Part shown: one piece after another, positions 48,648 to 58,147 of the stretch
Position numbering within the stretch: position 1 is the stretch's first letter
How the letters are laid out: every line of letters begins with the position of its first letter
Source of the DNA: Enterococcus sp. PF1-24
Lineage (GTDB): Bacteria > Bacillota > Bacilli > Lactobacillales > Enterococcaceae
Direction of reading: 5' to 3'
Assembly (NCBI RefSeq): GCF_029893325.1
Contig: NZ_JARXWL010000008.1
Location: 46,288-110,287 of the forward strand
Length of the DNA: 64,000 bases
Program-made: the position numbers and the translations under genes
The notes under the pieces: model-generated
The model's database searches: none
Told to the model about the DNA's origin: nothing
What the model saw: only the letters and a program-made list of their open reading frames with translations

Positions 48648-49547
48648 ATGATGAAATTTTGTCCGAATTGTGGTCAAGAAATTACGGAAGAGGTGAAGTT
48701 TTGTACAAGTTGCGGTTTTAGTTTTCAAACGATGACAGCTCCTTCAATTGGAGAAAAAACAAAACTTCAAATTAATAAGATGCGAACAGATAAACAAGCG
48801 GTGCTTGAACTAGAAACAGCCGAAGGTTTAAATGTTACTCGCGCTGAAATCAAAAAAGAAGCACAGCGAAAACTATCAGGTCGTTATGGTGAATGGTTTA
48901 AGAGTATTTTGATTTACTTTATTGCTAGTACCGTAATTAGTTCTTTATTTTATCGAGCATGTTATAAATTATTTTTCAGTTGGTTTTTTGACAGCATATT
49001 CTTTTATTTTGGCTATTATAATCAAACAACATCTGGGTTAAAATTATTGTTTTGGTTTATTATTTTCGTATTAGCAGGAGCTGCTTTTTTAGTCTTAAAA
49101 CTACTTTCTCAAGCAATTTTCCAATGGAGCAGTATCTTTACTTTACGAGGACAAAAAGCGGATGGCGTGAAAATTTTCCAATATTTTATTGTCAGTCAAA
49201 AAAATCGCGTATTGTTAGCCAATGCTTTAACAACTATTTATACTTTTTTATGGTCATTATTATTTGTAATACCAGGGATTGTTAAATCAGCTTCTTACGC
49301 TATGACGAATTATTTATTAGAAAAAGATCCTGAAATTTCCGCTAATGATGCAATTAAGTTAAGTCGTCAAATCATGGATGGTTATAAAATCGAGTTTTTA
49401 ATTTTACGTTATTCTTTCTATTTATGGCAATTTGTCAATATTTTCTCTTGTGGTTTAGCTAGTTTTTATATCCTGCCATATCAAAATGTTACTGAAATCA
49501 AATTTTTAGATCAGCTCTATGAAAAATATGCAGCTAATAATCAATAG
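48648..49547 (+). CDS. Zinc-ribbon DUF975-type membrane protein
   Basis: The 299-residue protein begins with a zinc ribbon (CPNCG...CTSCG, residues 5-24), then a charged stretch and a DUF975-like membrane region of about five segments. The hallmark late block is PGIVKSASYAMTNYLLEKDP followed by AIKLSRQIMDGYK. Function unknown. GGAGG precedes ATG; the next gene also begins with a zinc ribbon. Confidence 0.85.
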   Translation: MMKFCPNCGQEITEEVKFCTSCGFSFQTMTAPSIGEKTKLQINKMRTDKQAVLELETAEGLNVTRAEIKKEAQRKLSGRYGEWFKSILIYFIASTVISSLFYRACYKLFFSWFFDSIFFYFGYYNQTTSGLKLLFWFIIFVLAGAAFLVLKLLSQAIFQWSSIFTLRGQKADGVKIFQYFIVSQKNRVLLANALTTIYTFLWSLLFVIPGIVKSASYAMTNYLLEKDPEISANDAIKLSRQIMDGYKIEFLILRYSFYLWQFVNIFSCGLASFYILPYQNVTEIKFLDQLYEKYAANNQ

Positions 49548-49573
49548 AAAAATCAGTGTGGAGGGGTTTAAAA

Positions 49574-50671
49574 ATGAGAATTTGTCCTAATTGTCAAACT
49601 GAAAATGAAGAAAACGTTCGTTTTTGTAAAGAATGTGGTTTTAATTTTACTAACGAAGAAGTCGAAGAAGCAGTGGTAGCTTCTGAACCCGCAGAAGTTA
49701 AACCGGAAATTGAAACCTTCGAATCTGAGGAAATACCCACAGTTGAAAAAAATATTGTAATTCCTTCTGCGTCTGAAACTAAAAATAAAAAAACACCATG
49801 GCTAATTGGCGCTGTAATTGTTTTACTGGCTACTATCGTAGGTGGCCTTATCTTTTTCTTTATTTGGAATCAACCACAAAGGACTATCATAAAAACAGCG
49901 GATTCAGTCATAAGTGAAGTAAAAACTAAAACAACTGCTAGTTCAGAAGTAGCTAAGAAGAAAAAAACAACCACTACTTCAAGTACAGAAACAACTACTA
50001 AAGACAGCAAAAAAACTTCTGATAAAGAAGATTTGACTAAGTATGATGCTACAATCAAAAAAGCCAAAGAATTAACGTTAGATGAAAAATTTAAAGAATC
50101 CGAATTGAAATTAGCTGAAATTCCAGTTAGTGATTTGGCTAAAGAGGAATTTAAATCAGTTCGCGAAGCTGTCGATGATTTAAGCAAAAAGAATACCGCA
50201 GGAATAGAAGCTGCGAAAAAAAATAAAGGTAAGCAGACTGAAAAAGCTGTCGAACCAACGCCCGCAGCACCAGCACCAAGCACTGCTGGTAGCAGTTTTG
50301 TTGGAGATTACGCTAAATGGGCTAATTCATATGTCTTTTATTATAACCAAAATGGTCAAAAACAAGGGACTTTAGCTATTGCTGCTAATGGCGGCGTAAC
50401 GCAAACAAACAACGATGGTACACAATTTTTTGGTTTCGCTACAGTGACAGGTTCAGCTGGTAGTATTTTAAGTTATAACACCAATGATATGTATCCAGCC
50501 AGCCAACCACAATCTAAAAGTATTAATCCTAATGTAAGTATTACGATTCAATGGGATAATGGTGGCGGAACCCAAGTCTTATATGGCTATCTATCTTATT
50601 CTTCACGTCTAGTCTTAACTGACGGCGTTGCCAAAGGTAGCGGCGTGAATGAAGTTTGGATAAGTTATTAA
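49574..50671 (+). CDS. Zinc-ribbon single-pass surface protein
   Basis: The 365-residue protein has a zinc ribbon (CPNCQ...CKECG, residues 4-23), an acidic stretch, one membrane segment (residues ~77-99), a Lys/Thr/Ser-rich outside linker with a coiled part, and a C-terminal domain of about 125 residues rich in G, Y, N and T. It is likely a membrane-anchored sensor or envelope protein. ATG 49574 follows GGAGGGG. I do not recognise the outside domain. Confidence 0.8.
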   Translation: MRICPNCQTENEENVRFCKECGFNFTNEEVEEAVVASEPAEVKPEIETFESEEIPTVEKNIVIPSASETKNKKTPWLIGAVIVLLATIVGGLIFFFIWNQPQRTIIKTADSVISEVKTKTTASSEVAKKKKTTTTSSTETTTKDSKKTSDKEDLTKYDATIKKAKELTLDEKFKESELKLAEIPVSDLAKEEFKSVREAVDDLSKKNTAGIEAAKKNKGKQTEKAVEPTPAAPAPSTAGSSFVGDYAKWANSYVFYYNQNGQKQGTLAIAANGGVTQTNNDGTQFFGFATVTGSAGSILSYNTNDMYPASQPQSKSINPNVSITIQWDNGGGTQVLYGYLSYSSRLVLTDGVAKGSGVNEVWISY

Positions 50672-50679
50672 AATTTTGA

Positions 50680-50719
50680 AAATCGTTTAGTTAAGGAGAC
50701 TTGACTAAACGATTTTTTT
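50680..50719 (+). terminator. Rho-independent terminator
   Basis: The stem AAATCGTTTAGT/ACTAAACGATTT is followed by a T-run, ending the zinc-ribbon genes. Confidence 0.9.
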
Positions 50720-50767
50720 CTCGAATAATATAAGTGATGGATAGAATAGTAGAAAAAGGTGAAAATC

Positions 50768-51616
50768 ATGAAGAAAGTAAAATTAGGCAATCAGCTTGTG
50801 AATCCGATTGGTTTAGGAACTTGGCATATGGGAGACTCAGTCGCTACAGAAAAGCAAGAAATCGCTGCTTTGCAAAGAGGGATTGAATTAGGTGCCACTG
50901 TCATTGATACGGCTGAAATGTATGGAGAAGGCAACTCAGAAATTTTAGTTGGCAAAGCCATTCAAGCTTTTAATAGAAAAGACCTCTATTTAATTTCAAA
51001 AGTTTATCCTTGGAATGCCTCTAAAACGCAGTTGCCCATCAGCCTTGAGCAGACACTGCAACGCCTGCAAACGGATTATTTAGATTTATATTTATTGCAT
51101 TGGCCAGGTGAGATTCCTTTAAGCGAAACAATTACCGCCATGGAACAAGCCAAAGCTGCTGGTAAAATCAAAGCGTGGGGTGTTTCTAATTTTGATGTTA
51201 GTGCTATGCAAGCATTATTTTCTTTGCCGAATGGTGAAAATTGCCAAACCAATGAAGTGCTTTACAACTTGGCTACTCGCGGAATTGAATTTGATTTACA
51301 ACCGTGGCAACAGCAAAATCATTTGCCTTTAATTGCTTATTCACCAATTGCTCAAGGGGATACTTTAGGAGATGAGCTATTGCAACAGCCGAGCTTAAAA
51401 AAATTAGCTAAGAAGTATCAGATTTCAATTTTTCAGTTATTACTGGCTTGGAGTATTCGTGATGGGCAAACAATTGCTATTCCGCAATCAGGGAATCCGC
51501 AGCATGTGGAAGAGAATATCAAAGCGCAAGAAATTATGCTAACTGCTGAAGATTTTGCGGAAATTGATAAAATTTTCCCGAAACCTAACAAAAAAGTACC
51601 TTTAGCTGTTTTATAG
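50768..51616 (+). CDS. Aldo/keto reductase
   Basis: The 282-residue TIM-barrel oxidoreductase has DTAEMYGEGNSE (catalytic Asp/Tyr), Lys in LISKVYPW and His in LYLLHWPGE. It uses NADPH on small carbonyl compounds; the substrate cannot be told. ATG 50768 lies at good distance from AAAAGGTG; GTG 50759 is within that site. Confidence 0.92.
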   Translation: MKKVKLGNQLVNPIGLGTWHMGDSVATEKQEIAALQRGIELGATVIDTAEMYGEGNSEILVGKAIQAFNRKDLYLISKVYPWNASKTQLPISLEQTLQRLQTDYLDLYLLHWPGEIPLSETITAMEQAKAAGKIKAWGVSNFDVSAMQALFSLPNGENCQTNEVLYNLATRGIEFDLQPWQQQNHLPLIAYSPIAQGDTLGDELLQQPSLKKLAKKYQISIFQLLLAWSIRDGQTIAIPQSGNPQHVEENIKAQEIMLTAEDFAEIDKIFPKPNKKVPLAVL

Positions 51617-51647
51617 TAGAAATTTTTTAAAGAGAAGAGGGAATGAG

Positions 51648-52019
51648 ATGGAAAATTTAATTAAAAGTTTAAATCAATATGCAGCTAGCTTGCCGAAAGC
51701 AGAAGTTTATTATCGCGATAGCTGGGAATGTGAATACTACGATTTATTAGGGAAAAACTTCGGTAGAATTGGTACCGATAAAGAAGGTAAGATGCAATTA
51801 ACGGTGAAAGGTAAGCCGGAAGAAAATGAAATTTTACGAGAAACTTACACTTCAGTGGTACCAGGTTATTATGCTAATAAAGTGCATTGGAATAGTGTTT
51901 ATCTGGATACACAAGATTTTACAGAAGAAGCTTTGCAAAAGATGATTAAAAATTCCTATGAATTGGTTAAAAGTAGCTTCACTAAGAAAATTCAAAAAGA
52001 AATTGATGAATTGCTTTAA
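51648..52019 (+). CDS. MmcQ/YjbR-like protein
   Basis: The 123-residue protein has the shape of the MmcQ/YjbR family, a cyclophane-like DNA-binding fold (PGYYANKVHWNSVYL, then EEALQKMIKNSYELV). Function unknown. AAGAGAAGAGGG precedes ATG. Confidence 0.7.
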   Translation: MENLIKSLNQYAASLPKAEVYYRDSWECEYYDLLGKNFGRIGTDKEGKMQLTVKGKPEENEILRETYTSVVPGYYANKVHWNSVYLDTQDFTEEALQKMIKNSYELVKSSFTKKIQKEIDELL

Positions 52020-52026
52020 TAAATAG

Positions 52027-52075
52027 AACCCCAGTGCTAAAGCTGATTTTACGCAGCAAATTTAGCACTGGGGTT
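52027..52075. terminator. Bidirectional rho-independent terminator
   Basis: The stem AACCCCAGTGCTAAA/TTTAGCACTGGGGTT lies between convergent genes. Confidence 0.9.
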
Positions 52076-52082
52076 TATTATT

Positions 52083-53129
52083 TTATGATAATTCTCGTTC
52101 ATAACGTTTGATTTTAAAATAACTGTCGTAATCAAAGTAGTTGAAATCACTTAATTCCATCATTTCAAAAGGATAGCAAACACCGACTTTTTTCGAAATA
52201 AAAGCTTTGTCAGCAATCATCGCGACGTAAAAAGCAGTCATACTATAATCTGATTTCGCTGAAATTTCGATTTGAGTAGAGTGGCGCTCGGAAAATTTAG
52301 TACCTGTGACTTTAATATTCAAATAAGCCCGTTCTTCATCAGCTTTTTTCTCACGTTGCTGAAAGAAAATAAATAATTTAGAAAATTTAAGTAGTAAATT
52401 TCTTTTAACGAGCCAACTAGCTATATTATTTAGCTTAGGATTATTCCAACTGGTCCAATAATGAACGGCTTTAAGTTGCAATTTCTTTTGCAAAACAACT
52501 TTTTCATCGTGCTGAATTTCATAAACAGGATATTTAGAATGGAAAAAGGTCATTTCTCGCTTATTTGTAAAGCCTTTTGTTTTTTCATTTAAAGGCATAT
52601 TGATAATTTTCAGCATATCCATAATACCCGTTGAGCCGGCTTGCGCTTGACTATTTTGTAATAAACCGACAGAAACTTTTTCAACCGTTTCAAATTCTTC
52701 TGCTAAACTAGTCGCAATTACGCCAGATAAGCCGGGGAAAAAGCCAGCCATAACAACAGATAAACTATCTTTTTCCTCATCCAACTGTTGAACCTTATCA
52801 GCAAAAGCTTGAAAAGCACAAAGATCAATACAAATTACTTTTTCTTGAAAACAAGCTTTTTGAATAACTGGTTCTTTTTGACGAAAAGCAACAATCACAC
52901 AATCAATATCAACGATTGCTTGTTGGACTTGTTGCAAATTACGACCATCTACTAAACAAAATTTGCTTCGGGGCATTGCCGCCGTGGTTTGCATACCACG
53001 CTTTTCATCGTAATCCCCAATATATAATTCTAAATAATCACCAAAAACATCATTTAAGGCGTGGGTTAACTCTTTACCTAAAGCGCCAGAGCCACCAATG
53101 ATTAAAATTTTTCGTTTCAAAGTCTTCAT
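52083..53129 (-). CDS. Saccharopine dehydrogenase-like NAD(P)-binding protein
   Basis: The 348-residue protein begins with a Rossmann loop GGSGALGKELTHAL (residue ~11) and has the general layout of saccharopine dehydrogenase-like reductases, including GFFPGLSGVIA. No further substrate hint. AAGAGAGGAAAAAT precedes ATG 53129; the 12-residue longer frame lacks a site. Confidence 0.75.
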   Translation of the reverse strand: MKTLKRKILIIGGSGALGKELTHALNDVFGDYLELYIGDYDEKRGMQTTAAMPRSKFCLVDGRNLQQVQQAIVDIDCVIVAFRQKEPVIQKACFQEKVICIDLCAFQAFADKVQQLDEEKDSLSVVMAGFFPGLSGVIATSLAEEFETVEKVSVGLLQNSQAQAGSTGIMDMLKIINMPLNEKTKGFTNKREMTFFHSKYPVYEIQHDEKVVLQKKLQLKAVHYWTSWNNPKLNNIASWLVKRNLLLKFSKLFIFFQQREKKADEERAYLNIKVTGTKFSERHSTQIEISAKSDYSMTAFYVAMIADKAFISKKVGVCYPFEMMELSDFNYFDYDSYFKIKRYERELS

Positions 53130-53233
53130 AATTTTTCCTCTCTTAATAAGTATAGAAGAAATCATTAATTAATACTATCATATTTAACTAAAGATATCGG
53201 AGAGGAAGACACAACTTTGAATAAAATTAATTT

Positions 53234-53851
53234 TTATGGCCAATTAGTAAAGACTTGACCATGACCACAGAAAATTTCTTTGGTGGAATATTTTCTAAGT
53301 TTTTCCACCGATTCAAGAGCCACTTGATAATCCCAAGTTGCCCAAGCCGCAAAAGGAAATTGCCAAACCTTATCACCAGCAACAGCTGTGCGCCCAATAT
53401 TTTGAATTAAATCCCCAACGATAAACTGTTGAGCTGCTTCATTGTATAAAGAAATCGAACCTTTAGTGTGTCCCGGTGAGTCAAGAACCGTTAATGAACC
53501 CACCTGATCATTTTCAGTAAGAAAATGGTTGATTTCAATCGCTGGGGGTGTCAAATTACCATAATCAGAGCTTTGCAAAACATCATTTTCACGTTTTCCT
53601 AAATAAAAAGTAGCCTTTGGAAAGTTTTCTTTTAATAAAAGTACATCGCCAAGATGATCAGAGTGGGCGTGGGTGAAAATAATATTTTCAACAGGTTTGT
53701 TTTGTGCCAATAAATATTTGACTAGTTTTTTACCACTAACTTTATGTAAAGCATCTATTAAAGTTAAAGACTTTTCCTCTTCATAGAGAAAACAATTCAC
53801 TACTGAAAGGGCAGTGATTTGTGTTAAATTACCATATTTTTGTATGCGCAT
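53234..53851 (-). CDS. MBL-fold metallo-hydrolase
   Basis: The 205-residue protein has the metal motif THAHSDHLGD (residue ~60), DSPGHTKGSIS and VGDLI and a last FCGHGQ. Typical of the glyoxalase II/beta-lactamase fold. It overlaps the MerR gene by 23 bases and uses GGAGG within it as ribosome site, so the two are coupled. Confidence 0.88.
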   Translation of the reverse strand: MRIQKYGNLTQITALSVVNCFLYEEEKSLTLIDALHKVSGKKLVKYLLAQNKPVENIIFTHAHSDHLGDVLLLKENFPKATFYLGKRENDVLQSSDYGNLTPPAIEINHFLTENDQVGSLTVLDSPGHTKGSISLYNEAAQQFIVGDLIQNIGRTAVAGDKVWQFPFAAWATWDYQVALESVEKLRKYSTKEIFCGHGQVFTNWP

Positions 53852-54296
53852 GACGATTTTCCTCCATTAATTGATATTCTTGGTAAATTTCTAACATATA
53901 ATTATCAAATAAATTTTGACTTTCAAGGACTTCGGCTTCATTTGTAAGAATTGTTTGGGGAATTACTTTTAAAAGTTTCAAGATATGTTGATAAAAATGA
54001 ATAGTTTCTTCAATTTCGATTTTTTTAGCTTTAAACTGTTGAATGGTTTCCTCATGACATTTTTCAGAAGGCGGGCTTTTTAAAAGATTCATAAAAAATT
54101 TGATTTCTTTAATAGAAAATCGGGCATAGCGCATCACTGCTATATAACGCAGATGACGCAAATCGATTTCTGAATAATAACGATAACCATTTTCAGCTCG
54201 TTTAGGTAAAACTAAGCCTTCTTTTTCATAATAACGTAAGCTATCAATTGATAAATCGCAATATTTAGCTGCTTCTTTAATTGTTAAGTCATTCAT
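53829..54296 (-). CDS. MerR-family transcriptional regulator
   Basis: The product (155 residues from ATG 54296) has the MerR winged helix: LTIKEAAKYCDLSIDSLRYYEKEGL and YRYYSEIDLRHL. It is followed by a coiled-coil dimer helix and an effector tail of unknown ligand. ATG 54317 is an alternative start. It is translated with the MBL hydrolase and controlled from a 19-base-spacer promoter. Confidence 0.88.
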   Translation of the reverse strand: MNDLTIKEAAKYCDLSIDSLRYYEKEGLVLPKRAENGYRYYSEIDLRHLRYIAVMRYARFSIKEIKFFMNLLKSPPSEKCHEETIQQFKAKKIEIEETIHFYQHILKLLKVIPQTILTNEAEVLESQNLFDNYMLEIYQEYQLMEENRHAHTKIW

Positions 54297-54332
54297 GCTT
54301 GAAAACCAGCCTTTCATTATTTAAGTATCTAA

Positions 54333-54363
54333 ATGATAACATTGGAGCGTCCTCCATAGTCAA
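54333..54363 (-). promoter_or_regulatory. MerR-type promoter with operator in a 19-base spacer
   Basis: On the minus strand, TTGACT (54363-54358) and TATCAT (54338-54333) are 19 bases apart, and the spacer holds the inverted repeat TGGAG-gacg-CTCCA. This elongated spacer is the hallmark of MerR-activated promoters. Confidence 0.7.
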
Positions 54364-54478
54364 GCAACAATTTAACTATCTGTTAAATCATTTATCAAGG
54401 ACTTGCAAGTTACGTTATTGTTTCTCTTGTTGAGAGCTGTCATAATAGTGGTAAGAATAGGAAGAAGGGGAGATTCCC

Positions 54479-55546
54479 ATGAATAATTTAGGTAAGCAAA
54501 TTCGCCAATTAAGAAAGCAAGCCCATTTAACGCAAGAGCAAGTTGCTAAACATTTAGGTGTTAGCGGACCAGCAGTCAGCAAGTGGGAGCAAGGGTTGAC
54601 TTGTCCAGATATTCAATTATTACCAGCTTTAGCACGACTTTTTGACACAGATGTGAATCATTTACTGTCTTTTAAAGAAAAATTAACTACCATTGAAATT
54701 CAAGAATTTATTGGAAAATTGTTAACTTTAGTTGAAGTAGATGGCTTAGCAGCTGTTGTCACAACGATTGAAGCCAAAATCAACGAGTTTCCTAACGACT
54801 TAGCTTTAATCTATAATGTAACAGGCCTTTTGCAAGGAATGGTTGGCTTAACTCAAGATAAAACAGCACAGCTAGTAGAAAAGATTCAACAATTAGCTGA
54901 AAAGAATTTTCTTCATTTAGTAAAGGCTGAAGATTCCAACTACCAACAGCTAGCTTTAGCACAGCTTTTTCAAATTTATCTTGAAAGAGAGGATTTTACA
55001 CAAGCAGAAGCGATGTTAGTGCAACTACAACCGGTAATCGTTTCACCTAAAGATTTACAAGCTAAGCTTTATTTAAAGCAGAAAAAGACAGCAGCATGCT
55101 ATCAATGTTTAGAAGAAAATTTATTACAAACTTGTATGAGTGTTTTAACTAATTTAGAATTATTGAAAGAGAATGCCCTACAAAGCAAGCAGCTACACTT
55201 AGCGGATTATTATCGTCAACTATCCGTACAGCTGGCGCCACTTTTTGAAGTCCCTGACTACAGCGATGATTACTATCAGTTTGAAGCCGCAATTAAGCAA
55301 CAAAAAAAAGCAATAGCTCTAAAAAATTTGAAAAAACTACTGACTGAGTTACAACAACCTTGGCAAACTAGCCAAACGAAACTTTATCAGCACCTTTCAC
55401 AAAATTCATCTAATGAAGGGAATCAGTTTAATCAATTGATGTTTAGCTCTGTTATTGATGAATTACACCATGATTCTTCTTATGATTTCTTAAAGGATGA
55501 TGCTGAGTTTCAAGATATATTAACAAGTTTTAAGGGGGAAAATTAA
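54479..55546 (+). CDS. XRE-family regulator with helical C-terminal domain
   Basis: The 355-residue protein has a Cro/C1 helix-turn-helix (residues ~6-60, LTQEQVAKHLGVSGPAVSKW) and a long all-helical C-terminal part that looks like TPR-type repeats. Such proteins can be peptide-responsive or stress regulators. GAAGGGGAG precedes ATG. Confidence 0.85.
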   Translation: MNNLGKQIRQLRKQAHLTQEQVAKHLGVSGPAVSKWEQGLTCPDIQLLPALARLFDTDVNHLLSFKEKLTTIEIQEFIGKLLTLVEVDGLAAVVTTIEAKINEFPNDLALIYNVTGLLQGMVGLTQDKTAQLVEKIQQLAEKNFLHLVKAEDSNYQQLALAQLFQIYLEREDFTQAEAMLVQLQPVIVSPKDLQAKLYLKQKKTAACYQCLEENLLQTCMSVLTNLELLKENALQSKQLHLADYYRQLSVQLAPLFEVPDYSDDYYQFEAAIKQQKKAIALKNLKKLLTELQQPWQTSQTKLYQHLSQNSSNEGNQFNQLMFSSVIDELHHDSSYDFLKDDAEFQDILTSFKGEN

Positions 55547-55555
55547 ATATTTCAG

Positions 55556-55597
55556 TCAGCTTAGCTGTTTTCAGATAACAGTTAAGCTGATTTTTTT
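55556..55597 (+). terminator. Rho-independent terminator
   Basis: The stem TCAGCTTAGCTGTT/AACAGTTAAGCTGA is followed by seven T. Confidence 0.9.
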
Positions 55598-55656
55598 CAA
55601 CTAGACAGCTCTCCATTTATACGGGATAATAGGGGCATTAATATGGAGCCGCATTT

Positions 55657-56643
55657 ATGAATAAAGTAGCCTTAGTTCCTGTTACTAGCGATAATATTGA
55701 TGAAATTCTAAAAATAAGCGTTTCTGAAAAACAAAAAAATTATGTAGCACCTGTTGAAAAAAGTCTTGCTTATGCCTATGCAAATCGTGATATAAGTCAA
55801 GCCTTTGGTATTTACAGCCAGCAACAATTAGTAGGCTATGTTTTGCTTTATTTTGATGAAAAAAATCTGCATGGTATGTGGCATTTCATGATTGACCAAA
55901 AACATCAAGGAAAAGGTTATGGAAAATTAGCACTAGCAGAGATTTTAGCTTATGTCAAAACTAAACCATTAGGAGATTCGGCTCAGGTGGCTTTAGCAGT
56001 GGAAGCCGATAATAAAGCCGCTCTTCAACTTTATCAAACTTTGGGCTTTTACGATACCGGTCGCAGAGATGATACGGAAATTGTGATGATGTTAGATTTA
56101 GAAAATGAAAAAAATATTGTTTCTTTACAAACCGAAAGAATCTTACTAAGAAACTTTCAAGAAAAAGATTTGGTAGATTTCTTCGCTTACAGTCAGATTG
56201 ATGGCTTAGGAGAAGATGCTGGTTGGTTGCATCATCAAAATATTACAGAAGCGCAAGCCAGATTAACATCACTGATAAAAGCTAATAATGTTTATGCTTT
56301 AGTTGATTTAACCAGCGAAAAAGTCATTGGTCATCTGTCAGTATTACCTGATTCAGAAGATAATCATCCTTTAATTAAAGAATTAGGTTTTGTTTTACAT
56401 CCTGATTTTCAAAAACAAGGTCTGATGACTGAAGTCGTTACCGCTGTTAGTGATTTTCTTTTACAACGGGGAATCATTAAAGTTTATGCTTACTGTTTCC
56501 AAGAAAATGTAGCTTCACGAAACTTAATTGAAAAATGTGGTTTTATCCTTGAACAGGAAGGAACCTTTTTCGCTGAACCGTTAAACAAGAACTTTAAAAC
56601 TTTTGAATATGTAAAAACGCCCAGTGAAATAATGGTAAATTAA
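55657..56643 (+). CDS. Tandem GNAT acetyltransferase
   Basis: The 328-residue protein is a fusion of two GNAT domains. The first (residues ~1-150) has the acetyl-CoA loop QKHQGKGYGK. The second (~155-325) has RILLRNFQEKD and HPDFQKQGLM and resembles RimJ-type enzymes. Substrates unknown. Two further genes follow with short gaps. Confidence 0.88.
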   Translation: MNKVALVPVTSDNIDEILKISVSEKQKNYVAPVEKSLAYAYANRDISQAFGIYSQQQLVGYVLLYFDEKNLHGMWHFMIDQKHQGKGYGKLALAEILAYVKTKPLGDSAQVALAVEADNKAALQLYQTLGFYDTGRRDDTEIVMMLDLENEKNIVSLQTERILLRNFQEKDLVDFFAYSQIDGLGEDAGWLHHQNITEAQARLTSLIKANNVYALVDLTSEKVIGHLSVLPDSEDNHPLIKELGFVLHPDFQKQGLMTEVVTAVSDFLLQRGIIKVYAYCFQENVASRNLIEKCGFILEQEGTFFAEPLNKNFKTFEYVKTPSEIMVN

Positions 56644-56658
56644 GAAAGAAGTGATGGC

Positions 56659-57180
56659 ATGCAAGAACTTTGTTTAATTTCTCCCAGTTTAAAATATCAA
56701 GCTGAACTAATTGCTTTCAGAGAAGAATTTGGCGAAAAGACAAATGGTATCCCTGGTTCTGGTAATTTAATAGCTTATCCTGCTATCACTGATTGGCTTG
56801 CTGCCGTTGAAAAAAATCGCAATAAAGAGACTTTAACTGCTGGTTTGATACCTGCAGAGCAGTATATAGCGATGGATTCAAATAAAATCATTGGCATTTT
56901 GCAATTACGCTTAGAGTTAAATGATTATTTGTTAGATTTTGGCGGTCATATCGGCTATGCAATTAGGCCCACAGAACGACAAAAAGGTTATGGGACACAA
57001 ATGTTAACTTTAGCTTTAAAAAAAGCAAAAACGAAGCAAATGAATAAAATATTAATCACTTGTGATGATAAGAATCTGGCTTCCGCCAAAGTGATTGAAA
57101 AAATTGGTGGTATTTTGGAAGATAAACGCTTTTTAGAAGATGAAAATATTATCATTAGGCGTTATTGGATTGATTTATAA
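56659..57180 (+). CDS. GNAT-family acetyltransferase
   Basis: The 173-residue protein has the acetyl-CoA loop RPTERQKGYGTQ and a late NLASAKVIEKIGG. Substrate unknown. It is 15 bp after the tandem GNAT gene. Confidence 0.9.
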   Translation: MQELCLISPSLKYQAELIAFREEFGEKTNGIPGSGNLIAYPAITDWLAAVEKNRNKETLTAGLIPAEQYIAMDSNKIIGILQLRLELNDYLLDFGGHIGYAIRPTERQKGYGTQMLTLALKKAKTKQMNKILITCDDKNLASAKVIEKIGGILEDKRFLEDENIIIRRYWIDL

Positions 57181-57213
57181 AGGTTGAATCAAGGAAAAAG
57201 GAGCAAGTTAAAT

Positions 57214-58062
57214 ATGAATCATAAAATTGCTGTATTTGCAGATGTTCACGGGAATCAAACAGCTTTAGAGGCTGTTTTGGCTGATGCTAAAAAGGAAAAT
57301 GTAACTGATTATTGGTTTGTTGGTGATTTAATCATGCCTGGACCAGCTGGGCAAACTTTATTTGATATATTCACTGAAATCAAGCCAACTGTTTATGTGA
57401 TGGGCAATTGGGAAGAGAGCTTTTTAGAAGTTTTAGCTGGAAAAATAGATGTTAACGATGCTAGTGATATTTATCTGAGCATGTTTGTTAAAACTCAATA
57501 TGAGCGGTTAAGGGCTGAATCACTTGATAAAATTAAGCATTTACCGAAATATGTGGAGCAGAAAGTCAATCACTTAAGATTCGGGCTTGCTCATCATTTA
57601 CCAACAAAAACTTATGGTAATGAATTAAATCCCGCTAATGAACAAGCAAATTATGATGCTTTTTTTGAAAATAAAGCGATTGATGTTGCAATTTACGCTC
57701 ATACTCATCAGCAGCTAATCCGTTATAGCAGTAATGGCCAAATCATTATTAACCCCGGAACTGTCGGTCAACCATTTTCTAACTGGCAACCACTTTCAAC
57801 AAATTTACGGGCGCAGTATGCTTTAATTGAAGTTGATGAAATCGGAATTACTAATATTCAAATGAAGAGGGTAGGCTATGATGTTGAAAAGGAATACCAG
57901 CGAGCAAAAGCCATTAATTTACCATATTTGCCTTTATATAAAGAACTTCTAGAGACTGGCAAGCTTTATACCCATAATACTGAAGTCTTACAAAAAATAA
58001 ATGAAGAGCATGACTATCAAGCAACTGTTGCAGAATTTTTGAAAAATTTACAAGTAAAGTAA
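57214..58062 (+). CDS. Metallophosphoesterase (YfcE-like)
   Basis: The 282-residue protein has the calcineurin-type motifs: ADVHGNQTALEA, GDLIMPGP, GNWE, a HH pair in AHHL and AHTHQQ, and NPGTVGQP. AAGGAG precedes ATG 57214; the open frame from 57184 has no ribosome site. The substrate is unknown. Confidence 0.88.
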   Translation: MNHKIAVFADVHGNQTALEAVLADAKKENVTDYWFVGDLIMPGPAGQTLFDIFTEIKPTVYVMGNWEESFLEVLAGKIDVNDASDIYLSMFVKTQYERLRAESLDKIKHLPKYVEQKVNHLRFGLAHHLPTKTYGNELNPANEQANYDAFFENKAIDVAIYAHTHQQLIRYSSNGQIIINPGTVGQPFSNWQPLSTNLRAQYALIEVDEIGITNIQMKRVGYDVEKEYQRAKAINLPYLPLYKELLETGKLYTHNTEVLQKINEEHDYQATVAEFLKNLQVK

Positions 58063-58147
58063 GCAGAATTGATATAGTTCACTCATAATAATATTATGTA
58101 AACTTAAATAAGAAATACTTTTTAAAAATTTTTAGGGAGGTTAGTCA

